Of a stretch of 53,897 nt of DNA, positions 24,822-31,831 are shown piece after piece. The position numbers and the translations under genes were made by a program. The stretch comes from Mesobacterium_A hydrothermale (GTDB lineage Bacteria; Pseudomonadota; Alphaproteobacteria; Rhodobacterales; Rhodobacteraceae): NCBI RefSeq assembly GCF_035818635.1, contig NZ_JAYLLH010000014.1, positions 1 through 53,897 on the forward strand, given 5' to 3'. The notes below the pieces were generated by a model that saw only the letters and a list, made by a program, of their open reading frames with translations, did not search any database and was not told where the DNA came from. The stretch's first letter is position 1; the number at the start of each line of letters is the position of its first letter.

Positions 24822-25768
24822 TCCCACTCCATTTCCTCGTAAACGCGTCCGGCATTCTTGGTGGCCAATTCCTCGAACGTGTCAAGATAGCTCCACCGCG
24901 ACTGGTCGACGTAGTAGGCCTCGGCCATGTCGCCGCCGTCTTCGATATGGGCACCGATCTTTTCGCGCAAGTCGCGCAGGTATCCGGTGGTTTCCAGCGT
25001 CACCATCGCCATGTTGGTGGGGTGCCCGTGGCCCGGAATGACAAAAGTCGCACCGAGATCGGTAAACGGGCCTTCGAAGGTTTCGATCCAGCAACTGGTG
25101 CAGGTGCCCTCGAAAATCGGCGGCATACGTTCGTGGAACGCGATGTCACCGGCAATGACGATGTCCCAGTCCGGGATCCAGACCTGAACGTCGCCCGGAT
25201 CATGTGCCGGACCAAGGTGCAGCGCCTCGACGGTGATGTCGCCCATCTCGATCACATACTTGTCGCTGAACGACAGGTTCGGGATCGCAACAGTGGTGCC
25301 TTCGGCCTTGTCCTGATTGTAACGCTGCATCCCCATCAGGATGAAGTCGCCATTTTCCTCGACTTCGGCAATCGCGTCTTCATGCGCCAGGATGTCAACG
25401 CCCAACTCCGCCCAATAGGAATTGCCCAGCATCGCGTGGCCCTGGCCGTTTTCATTGATCACCAGCTTCACCGGTTGATCGGTGACCTGCTTGATCTCGT
25501 CATGGAGCGCCTTGGCAAGACGTACGCTTGCCCCGCCATTGATGACGATCACGCCATCCCCGGTGACGATGAAGGACAGGTTGTTGTTGTGGCCGGAATT
25601 TTCATAGGTCGGCGGCGCCGTGGCCCCGATGGCCGAATAGACACCGGGAATGACCTGTACCGGCTTGTTGTACAATTCGGACTGCGGATACTGATCCGCG
25701 ATGTCCTCGTGCGCAGATACCATCTGCGCGGTCACAGCGGCCACCGCCGCCAGAGCCAGTTTCATCAT
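24818..25768 (-). CDS. Exported metallo-beta-lactamase-fold protein with altered metal motif
   Basis: This 316-residue exported protein (signal peptide ending near residue 19) has the metallo-hydrolase fold: G-V-Y-S-A near 42, V-I-V-I-N-G-G-A near 73, then H189 in G-P-A-H-D-P-G-D, D208 in A-G-D-I-A-F, and H247 in I-P-G-H-G-H. The first metal motif HxHxDH is replaced by N-G-Q-G-H-A (107-112), so a normal dinuclear zinc site is unlikely. Overall it resembles SoxH/quinoprotein-relay-type metallo-hydrolases. It leads the rhodanese/methyltransferase-like operon, and an ATTC-N8-GAAT repeat lies 29 bases before its start. Confidence 0.85.
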   Translation of the reverse strand: MMKLALAAVAAVTAQMVSAHEDIADQYPQSELYNKPVQVIPGVYSAIGATAPPTYENSGHNNNLSFIVTGDGVIVINGGASVRLAKALHDEIKQVTDQPVKLVINENGQGHAMLGNSYWAELGVDILAHEDAIAEVEENGDFILMGMQRYNQDKAEGTTVAIPNLSFSDKYVIEMGDITVEALHLGPAHDPGDVQVWIPDWDIVIAGDIAFHERMPPIFEGTCTSCWIETFEGPFTDLGATFVIPGHGHPTNMAMVTLETTGYLRDLREKIGAHIEDGGDMAEAYYVDQSRWSYLDTFEELATKNAGRVYEEMEWE

Positions 25769-25796
25769 GCCACCCTCCCTTGGCTATCGCGGCATC

Positions 25797-25816
25797 AAAT
25801 TCACCTATGCGAATTT
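25797..25816 (-). promoter_or_regulatory. ATTC-N8-GAAT inverted repeat, SqrR/BigR-type operator candidate
   Basis: A perfect inverted repeat (AAATTC at 25797-25802, GAATTT at 25811-25816, 8-bp spacer) lies in the promoter of the metallo-hydrolase/rhodanese operon. It matches the half-site spacing I recall for SqrR/BigR, ArsR-family repressors that respond to sulfide or persulfide. A possible -35 TTGATT (reverse of 25820-25825) puts the site over the core promoter. It could also influence the divergent SDR gene. Confidence 0.55.
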
Positions 25817-25898
25817 ATAAATCAACCGAGAAACGACATGGCTTGCGACTTCTCCCGCGAAACGCCACTTTTGCGTCGGGACGAGAGGGAGACAAGAC

Positions 25899-26654
25899 AT
25901 GACGCTCAAGGGAAAACACGCGCTGGTCACCGGCGGCGGCACCGGGATCGGGCTGGCCATCGCCCGGGCGCTGGCGGACCAAGGGGCCAAGGTGACCATC
26001 ACCGGACGCCGGATCGACGTGCTGGAAGAGGCCGCCAAAGGCCACGCCATGACGCCGCTGGCCATGGACGTGGCGGATGAAGCATCTGTCCGCGACGGCG
26101 TGGCCGATGCGGTGGCACGGCATGGACCGGTGCAGATCTGCGTCGCCAACGCAGGCATCGCCGAAGGCCGCGCGCTGCACAACACCGACATGGAATTCTG
26201 GCGCCGGATGATGGCGATCAACCTCGATGGTGCCTTCCTGACGATCCGCGAATGCCTGTCGTCCATGGTTCAGACCGACTGGGGCCGGGTGATCGGGGTC
26301 AGCTCGATCGCCGGGATCAAGGGGCTGAAGGGGGCGCCCTGCTATACCGCGACGAAACACGGGCTGATCGGGCTGATCCGGGGCCTGGCGGCGGATTACG
26401 CCACCAAACCCTATACGTTCAACGCGCTGTGTCCGGCCTATGTCGACACCGAGATCGTGTCCTCGAATGTCACCCGGATCATGGCCCGCACCGGAATGAG
26501 CGAAGAGGCCGCCCGACAGGTCATGGTCGGGACCAATCCGCACGGTCGGCTGATCGCGCCGGACGAGGTGGCCGAGGCGGCGCTGTGGCTGTGTTCCGAG
26601 CATTCCGGCAGCGTGAACGGCCAGGCGATCCAAATCGCAGGCGGCGAGGTTTGA
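25899..26654 (+). CDS. Short-chain dehydrogenase/reductase
   Basis: This 251-residue classical SDR has the cofactor motif T-G-G-G-T-G-I-G (11-18), N-A-G near 84, catalytic Ser about 136, and Tyr149 and Lys153 in Y-T-A-T-K. It resembles the 3-hydroxyacyl or 3-hydroxybutyrate dehydrogenase branch (C-P-A-Y-V-D-T-E after the active site). The arginines behind the first strand (G-R-R) suggest NADP preference. It diverges from the metallo-hydrolase operon and is followed by a repeat-rich stretch, so it appears to be a single-gene unit. Confidence 0.9.
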   Translation: MTLKGKHALVTGGGTGIGLAIARALADQGAKVTITGRRIDVLEEAAKGHAMTPLAMDVADEASVRDGVADAVARHGPVQICVANAGIAEGRALHNTDMEFWRRMMAINLDGAFLTIRECLSSMVQTDWGRVIGVSSIAGIKGLKGAPCYTATKHGLIGLIRGLAADYATKPYTFNALCPAYVDTEIVSSNVTRIMARTGMSEEAARQVMVGTNPHGRLIAPDEVAEAALWLCSEHSGSVNGQAIQIAGGEV

Positions 26655-26662
26655 GAGAGCCG

Positions 26663-26770
26663 GATTGCGCCGAGTATTTCACGCCACCAGCGGGCGCGGG
26701 GCAGGCCCCGCGCAAGGGGGCGCCGCCCCCTCTGCCGCCTTCGGCGTCATTCACCCCCGAGGTATTTGGA
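26663..26770. repeat. Intergenic hairpin repeat with a C5-GAGGTATTT motif
   Basis: Between the SDR and TetR genes lie three consecutive hairpins (GCGCGGGG arms at 26694-26713, GGGGGC arms at 26716-26730, GCCG arms at 26734-26745). Motif copies GAGTATTT (about 26671) and CCCCCGAGGTATTT (26755-26768) flank them. A related motif in the opposite orientation is at 31736-31755. This looks like a dispersed, REP-like intergenic element that may also end both converging genes. Confidence 0.5.
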
Positions 26771-26795
26771 AAACCAAAGACAGGCAGGGAAGGTG

Positions 26796-27377
26796 TCAGG
26801 AGGGGCGCAGGCCCCGGCCGAACAGGCGGGCAAGCTGTTCGACGCTGGCGATGTAATCCGCGTAAGGCGGGGTCTTGATGCCCTTGAGCGCCGCCATGAA
26901 CAGCCGGGCGGTCCCGTGCGTGTCGGGGAGCGGTGCGATCAGGCCGGACCGGGCCTGCTGCCGCAGCCAGTTGGCATAGAGCCCGGCCAGCCGCGCTTCG
27001 CCGGCGGCAACGATGTCGGCGCTTGTGGCGTTGCCGGTGTCGAGCAGCTCCGCCCCGTGCGGCGAGGTCAGAAGCGCCTCTCCGATCTGGCCGGACTGGG
27101 CGCGGAAGGCGTTTTGCAGCACGGCTTCGGGGGGGGCCGGTTCGGACAGCGCCTGTGCCACCATGCGGATCGCATCGTCGTAGTAGACTTGGACCAGCGA
27201 CCGGAAGATGTCGGTCTTGTTGCGGAAATGCAGGTAGAGCGCCGGGCGTGACATGCCCGCCGCGGCTGCAATGTCCTCCATCGAGGTGCGGCGGAACCCA
27301 TATTGCGAAAAGCAGGTGAAGGCGGCCTTGAGGATCGCCTTCTGCTTGCCGCCGCCTTCGTCGTCTTGCGCTGTCAT
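26796..27377 (-). CDS. TetR/AcrR-family regulator
   Basis: This 193-residue repressor-type protein has an N-terminal helix-turn-helix (K-A-A-F-T-C-F-S-Q-Y-G-F-R-R-T-S-M-E-D-I-A, then M-S-R-P-A-L-Y-L-H-F-R-N-K) and a C-terminal ligand and dimer domain. The ATG at 27377 was chosen to give the normal TetR N-terminus. It diverges from the iorAB-type genes across 96 bases that contain TGACAAAA half-sites, so it probably represses both itself and the molybdoenzyme operon. The ligand is unknown. Confidence 0.9.
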   Translation of the reverse strand: MTAQDDEGGGKQKAILKAAFTCFSQYGFRRTSMEDIAAAAGMSRPALYLHFRNKTDIFRSLVQVYYDDAIRMVAQALSEPAPPEAVLQNAFRAQSGQIGEALLTSPHGAELLDTGNATSADIVAAGEARLAGLYANWLRQQARSGLIAPLPDTHGTARLFMAALKGIKTPPYADYIASVEQLARLFGRGLRPS

Positions 27378-27387
27378 GATCCGGTCG

Positions 27388-27445
27388 TGACAAAAATTCA
27401 CCAAACTGTCAATTGACGCGATGACAAAATGTGCTATTTTTGTCA
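27388..27445 (+). promoter_or_regulatory. Divergent promoter and TetR operator candidate
   Basis: TGACAAAA occurs at 27388-27395 and 27422-27429, and its complement TTTTGTCA at 27438-27445. The last two form an inverted repeat with an 8-base spacer. A perfect palindrome GTCAATTGAC lies at 27408-27417. A -35 TTGACG (27413-27418) and -10 TATTTT (27435-27440), 16 bp apart, are covered by these sites. Confidence 0.55.
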
Positions 27446-27473
27446 AGATGTCATTGCGCGTGAGGAGAGTTTC

Positions 27474-27932
27474 ATGCCTGTCGATCTGACCGTGAACGGC
27501 ACCGTCCACAGGGTGGACCTGCCCGAGGACGTGCCGCTGCTGTGGGTGCTGCGCGATGCGCTGAACCTAACCGGCACGAAATACGGTTGCGGCGTCGCCA
27601 GTTGCGGCGCCTGTACCGTACAGATCGACGGCGAGGCCGTACGGTCCTGCCAGGTGGCGCTGGGCGACGTCTGGGGCGCCGTGATCACGATCGAGGGGCA
27701 CGGCACACCCGACGCCCTGTCGGCGCTGCAGCAGGCCTGGATCGACCACCAGGTGGCGCAATGCGGCTATTGCCAGTCGGGCCAGATCCTGCAGGCGGCA
27801 GCGCTGCTGGCGGAAAACCCCAGGCCCACCGACGCAGAGATCGACAGTGCCATGGCCGGGAACCTGTGCCGCTGCGGCACCTATCCGCGGATTCGCGCGG
27901 CGATCAAATCCGCCGCCGGGATGGAGGGCTGA
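27474..27932 (+). CDS. [2Fe-2S] subunit of an isoquinoline-1-oxidoreductase-type molybdoenzyme
   Basis: This 152-residue electron-transfer subunit carries two [2Fe-2S] clusters. The plant-ferredoxin-type site uses C39, C44, C47 and C59. The C-terminal helical site uses C97, C100, C132 and C134 (C-G-Y-C-Q-S-G-Q and C-R-C-G-T-Y). It belongs to the xanthine-oxidase family, IorA branch. A GAGGAGAG site precedes the ATG. It lies 3 bases before the large subunit and opposite a TetR gene. With no signal of its own, it probably reaches the periplasm bound to the Tat-exported large subunit. Confidence 0.93.
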   Translation: MPVDLTVNGTVHRVDLPEDVPLLWVLRDALNLTGTKYGCGVASCGACTVQIDGEAVRSCQVALGDVWGAVITIEGHGTPDALSALQQAWIDHQVAQCGYCQSGQILQAAALLAENPRPTDAEIDSAMAGNLCRCGTYPRIRAAIKSAAGMEG

Positions 27933-27935
27933 GAC

Positions 27936-30527
27936 ATGGCAAGCATTGGCAAGATCGCGCGCCGCACTTTCCTGTTTGGCTCTACCGCGATTGTCGGCGG
28001 CGTGGCCTTCGGCATCTGGCAGGTCAAGAAGACCCCGCCGAACCCGCTGTCTGACCCCGACGGGGGCGCGGCGCTGAATGCCTTTGTCGTGATCGACGGC
28101 GATGGTGTGACCCTGATCGCGCCGCGCGCCGAGATGGGGCAAGGCACCCGCACCACCTGGGCCGCGCTGCTGGCCGAGGAGATGGACCTGGACTGGCGCG
28201 ACGTGCGGGTGATCCATGGCCCGCCCGCCAAGGCCTATTACAATTCGGCCCTGCTGGAAGAGGTCGTGCCGGGCAAGGGCTATGACCGGTCCGAGTTCAT
28301 GCACTGGCTGGGTACGCAGATCGGCGATGCCGGCAAGCTGCTGGATATGCAGGTGACCGGCGGGTCGACCGCGATGAAGGACGGCTATGACCGGATGCGC
28401 GTTGCCGGTGCCGCCGCGCGCGAGATGCTGAAAGGCGCGGCAGCCAAGCGGCTGGGCATCGGGGCCGGCCAGCTGCGCACCGAGAACGGGCAGGTCATCG
28501 CGCCCGATGGCACCGCGATCCCCTATACCGACCTGGCGGTCGAGGCCGCCGCGATCAAACCCGCCAGTGTCGACCTGCGCCCGCGTGAGGCCTGGAAGCT
28601 GCTGGGCACGTCGTTGCCGCGCGTGGACATGGTGGAAAAAGCCACCGGCACTGCACAATACGCCATCGACGTGCGCCTGCCCGGGATGAAATTCGCCACG
28701 CTGCGCATGTCGCCGCGCCGTGCCGGGATGCTGTCCTTCGATGCCAGCGCGGCAGAGGCCATGCCGGGGGTGGAAAAGATCGTCGACCTGGGCGACGGCG
28801 TGGCGGTCATCGCCAGCAACACCTGGCTGGCGATCCAGGCGGCCAACGCAATCACCCTCGACTGGGCCCCGGCCCCCTACCCGCCCGAAACCGACGCGAT
28901 CTTTGCGACGATCGAGGCCGGGTTCGACCTGACGCCGGATTCCACGATGCGCGACGATGGCAATGTGGATACGCCGGTCGCAGGCAGCACGTCGGTTGAA
29001 GCGGCGTATAAGATGCCCTTCCTCGCCCATGCCACGATGGAGCCGATGAGCGCGCTGGCCTGGATCAAACCTGACGGGCTGGAGGTCTGGACCGGCGGGC
29101 AGGCCCCCACCTTTGTACGGGCGCATTGCGCCGACGAGGCCGGGCTGAGCGAGGAGCAGGTCACGGTGCACACCACCTATCTTGGCGGCGGCTTCGGTCG
29201 GCGCGGAGAGGTCGATTTCGCCATCCTCGCCACCCGCGTAGCCAAGGCGCTGCCCGGGATCCCGGTGCTGACCACCTGGAGCCGCGAGGAAGACATGACC
29301 CATGACTTCTATCGCCCTGGCGCGCTGGCGCGGATGCGCGGCGCGGTCAAGGATGGCAAGGCGGTGGCGCTGGATGCGCAGGTGTCAAGCCCGGCGATTT
29401 CCCCGCAGGCGATGAACCGCTGGCTAGGCTTCGCGCCCTCGGGCCCGGACAAGAGCATCGTCGACGGCCTGTTCAACCAGCCCTACGCGATCCCGAATTA
29501 CCGCGTGCGCGGCTATGCCCCCGATCCGGCGGTGCCCATCGGGTTCTGGCGGTCCGTGGGCGCCTCGATCAACGGCTTCTTCCACGAAAGTTTCATCGAC
29601 GAACTGGCCGTGGCGGCGGGCACCGACCCGCTGGCCTTCCGGCTGGACATGGCGGAACGGACCTGGGAACCCGCCGCCGCCGTGCTGCGCGCAGTCAAGG
29701 AGATGTCGGGCTGGACCGGGACAACCCCGGATGGGGTGGGGCGTGGCGTGGCCATGGTCTATAGTTTCGGCACCCCGGTCGCCACGGTGATCGAGGTCCG
29801 CGACGACGGCGGCCGGATCCGGATGACCGATGCCTGGATCGCCTGTGACGTGGGCGTTGCGCTCGACCCCTCGATCGTCGAGGCGCAGATGTCCGGAGGC
29901 ATGGTCTATGGGTTGTCGGCGGCGATCGGCGGGGAAATCACCTTTGCCGACGGCATGGTCGAACAGCGGAATTTCCCCGACTACGACGGGCTGCGCATCA
30001 GCGCGATGCCCCGGGTGACGGTGACCGTGCTGGAAGTGCAGAAACACCTGAACGGCGCGGGCGAACCCGGCACACCGCCCGCCGCCCCGGCGCTGGCCAA
30101 CGCGCTGTACGACCTGACGGGCAAACGCGCGCGGGAACTGCCGTTGTCAAAGACGTTCGATTTCGTCAGCTGGGGCACGGGAACACCTGCCAGCGCCCCG
30201 GGTCCCGTCCAGGGCGCTTTAGCTTGGGGGGGCCTCGGAACGCCACTCGTCCAGCAGCGCCCGCAACCCGTCCCAGTCGGTGTATTCCTTGTCGCCGCCG
30301 GGATCGACCTCTTCGCCCTTCTGATGCGCGATCCAGCGCATCGCGAGCGTGCGAAAGAAATCATACTGTGTGAACCGGAACGCCCCGGCGATCTGCGCGG
30401 TCCGTCCCGGGGTCCAGCCGATCTCGGCCGCGACACCGTCCGCGATGCGCGCCAGTTCGGCCCATTCCTGCGGGTCATGTCCCGCAGCGGACAGCGACAC
30501 CTGCAGGTACAGCGTTTTCATCCGTGA
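27936..30527 (+). CDS. Molybdopterin-binding large subunit, IorB type, with unusual C-terminal extension
   Basis: This 863-residue xanthine-dehydrogenase-family catalytic subunit has a twin-arginine signal (R-R-T-F-L-F-G near residue 9), so the enzyme is exported folded. Molybdenum-cofactor segments include E-M-G-Q-G-T-R-T, L-G-G-G-F-G-R-R, G-F-W-R-S-V-G-A-S-I-N-G-F, and the active-site Glu segment G-E-P-G-T-P-P. It would hydroxylate an N-heterocycle or aldehyde. Family members end near F-D-F-V (base 30167), but the frame here stays open for 119 more residues to 30527. That extension overlaps 309 bases of the convergent flavodoxin gene, suggesting a lost stop codon. Confidence 0.9.
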   Translation: MASIGKIARRTFLFGSTAIVGGVAFGIWQVKKTPPNPLSDPDGGAALNAFVVIDGDGVTLIAPRAEMGQGTRTTWAALLAEEMDLDWRDVRVIHGPPAKAYYNSALLEEVVPGKGYDRSEFMHWLGTQIGDAGKLLDMQVTGGSTAMKDGYDRMRVAGAAAREMLKGAAAKRLGIGAGQLRTENGQVIAPDGTAIPYTDLAVEAAAIKPASVDLRPREAWKLLGTSLPRVDMVEKATGTAQYAIDVRLPGMKFATLRMSPRRAGMLSFDASAAEAMPGVEKIVDLGDGVAVIASNTWLAIQAANAITLDWAPAPYPPETDAIFATIEAGFDLTPDSTMRDDGNVDTPVAGSTSVEAAYKMPFLAHATMEPMSALAWIKPDGLEVWTGGQAPTFVRAHCADEAGLSEEQVTVHTTYLGGGFGRRGEVDFAILATRVAKALPGIPVLTTWSREEDMTHDFYRPGALARMRGAVKDGKAVALDAQVSSPAISPQAMNRWLGFAPSGPDKSIVDGLFNQPYAIPNYRVRGYAPDPAVPIGFWRSVGASINGFFHESFIDELAVAAGTDPLAFRLDMAERTWEPAAAVLRAVKEMSGWTGTTPDGVGRGVAMVYSFGTPVATVIEVRDDGGRIRMTDAWIACDVGVALDPSIVEAQMSGGMVYGLSAAIGGEITFADGMVEQRNFPDYDGLRISAMPRVTVTVLEVQKHLNGAGEPGTPPAAPALANALYDLTGKRARELPLSKTFDFVSWGTGTPASAPGPVQGALAWGGLGTPLVQQRPQPVPVGVFLVAAGIDLFALLMRDPAHRERAKEIILCEPERPGDLRGPSRGPADLGRDTVRDARQFGPFLRVMSRSGQRHLQVQRFHP

Positions 30528-30758
30528 CAGCGCCGCGCCATGGTCTCGGGCAAAGGCAAGCAACGCGGGCTGCACCTTGCCTGCGTGAACGGATCCGGCC
30601 AGGATCGCCGCATCGAACCTGTGCGCATCCATCCCTTCCGCATCCTCGACACTCAGCAATTCAACCGACTGCCCCAGCTCCACAAGGTGGTCAGCGGCAA
30701 AGCGGCAGATTTTTCGGGTCTGCCCTTCGGTGGTGGCATAGGCGATCAATGTGGTCAT
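30219..30758 (-). CDS. Flavodoxin-domain protein, HemG-like
   Basis: This 179-residue protein has a flavodoxin fold: T-L-I-A-Y-A-T-T-E-G-Q-T-R-K-I at the N-terminus (FMN phosphate loop), I-L-A-G-S-V-H-A-G-K near 56, and a C-terminal part with F-R-F-T-Q-Y-D-F-F-R-T-L-A-M-R. This layout resembles HemG, the FMN-dependent protoporphyrinogen oxidase, but bacterial homologues may have other redox roles. The ATG at 30758 is chosen over an upstream start by family N-terminus. Its 3' half is covered on the other strand by the open frame of the large molybdoenzyme subunit. Confidence 0.83.
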   Translation of the reverse strand: MTTLIAYATTEGQTRKICRFAADHLVELGQSVELLSVEDAEGMDAHRFDAAILAGSVHAGKVQPALLAFARDHGAALSRMKTLYLQVSLSAAGHDPQEWAELARIADGVAAEIGWTPGRTAQIAGAFRFTQYDFFRTLAMRWIAHQKGEEVDPGGDKEYTDWDGLRALLDEWRSEAPPS

Positions 30759-30826
30759 GGCACAACCCTCCGTTTTTGGTGAGTCTGCCACGAAAACGGC
30801 TCGTGCGCCTTGCGCAGGCGCAAGGG

Positions 30827-31606
30827 TCAGGCGTGTTCAACCTGCCGCACCGGCACCCGCCCGTCCGCCCAGGCACGGACCGCATCCCCGAAGGCGGTGA
30901 ACAGCGGGCGCGAGACCGGATCGTTCGCCGCATCCCATTCCGGGTGCCATTGCACCGACAGGGTAAAGCCCTCGGCACCCTCGACAAAAATCGCCTCTGG
31001 CGTGCCGTCCGGGGCAAGCCCGTCGATCACGATGCGCTTGCCGGGGGTCTTGATCCCCTGCCCGTGCAGCGTGTTGGTCATCACTTCCTGCGCGCCCATC
31101 AGGCGGTGGAACGGCCCGCCCTCGGCAAAGCGCACGACGTGACGCAGGGCGAATTTCTCTTCCAGCGTGCCATCGGGCGGCATCCGGTGGTTCATCCGCC
31201 CCGGCAGGTCGCGGATCTCGGGGTAAAGCGAACCGCCCATCGCCACGTTGACCTCCTGAAACCCGCGACAGATGCCCAGGAAGGGCTGGCCGCGTTCGAC
31301 ACAGGCCCGCACCAGCGGCAGCGTGATCGCATCGCGTGCCCGGTCAAAGGCACCATGCGCCTCGGTCGCCTCTTCGCCGTATTCCTCGGGGTGAACGTTG
31401 GGCCGCCCGCCGGTCAACAGGAATCCATCGCAGGTCGCCAGAAGTTCCGGCACCGAAACGAACCGGGGGTCCGCCGGGATCAGCAGCGGCATGCAGCCCG
31501 CCACGCAGGCCACCGCTTCGGAATTCATCGACCCGCCGGCATGGGCCGGGTACTGGTCGTTGATCAGATGCTGGTTACCGATGATACCGACGATGGGGCG
31601 CGACAT
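30827..31606 (-). CDS. Class I glutamine-amidotransferase-like peptidase (PuuD type)
   Basis: This 259-residue protein matches the C26 gamma-glutamyl-gamma-aminobutyrate hydrolase family. The nucleophile Cys113 lies in L-G-I-C-R-G-F-Q-E-V-N, with G-F-L-L-T-G-G near 61 and the His/Glu pair in S-V-Q-W-H-P-E. PuuD-type enzymes cleave gamma-glutamyl amides in polyamine breakdown. The ATG at 31606 follows AGAGGA. No other polyamine gene is nearby, so the substrate is inferred only from the family. Confidence 0.88.
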   Translation of the reverse strand: MSRPIVGIIGNQHLINDQYPAHAGGSMNSEAVACVAGCMPLLIPADPRFVSVPELLATCDGFLLTGGRPNVHPEEYGEEATEAHGAFDRARDAITLPLVRACVERGQPFLGICRGFQEVNVAMGGSLYPEIRDLPGRMNHRMPPDGTLEEKFALRHVVRFAEGGPFHRLMGAQEVMTNTLHGQGIKTPGKRIVIDGLAPDGTPEAIFVEGAEGFTLSVQWHPEWDAANDPVSRPLFTAFGDAVRAWADGRVPVRQVEHA

Positions 31607-31731
31607 GGGTGTCCTCTGGCTGCTGATGGCAGTTACGTAAGCCATTCCAGCGCCGTGGAAAAGCTTTCCCATCCGCGCAAATGCCCACAGGCGGTGCAAA
31701 CGCCCGCAAAAACGCCACGCCCCCCATCATC

Positions 31732-31780
31732 TTGCCCGAAATATCCTCGGGGGAGCCCGAGGGGGCAGACAGCCCCCTCG
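31732..31780. repeat. Second intergenic hairpin repeat (inverted relative to the one at 26.7 kb)
   Basis: The reverse strand of 31736-31755 reads TCCCCCGAGGATATTTCGGG. It is followed by a hairpin with 9-base arms (CGAGGGGGC at 31758-31766 and its complement at 31772-31780). The motif is shared with 26755-26768. It lies between malate synthase G and the amidotransferase gene and may act as a terminator or dispersed repeat. Confidence 0.5.
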
Positions 31781-31831
31781 TGTCTGGCGCCCGCCACCCG
31801 CGAACAAGGGCTAGGGACAGGGCAGACGGCC

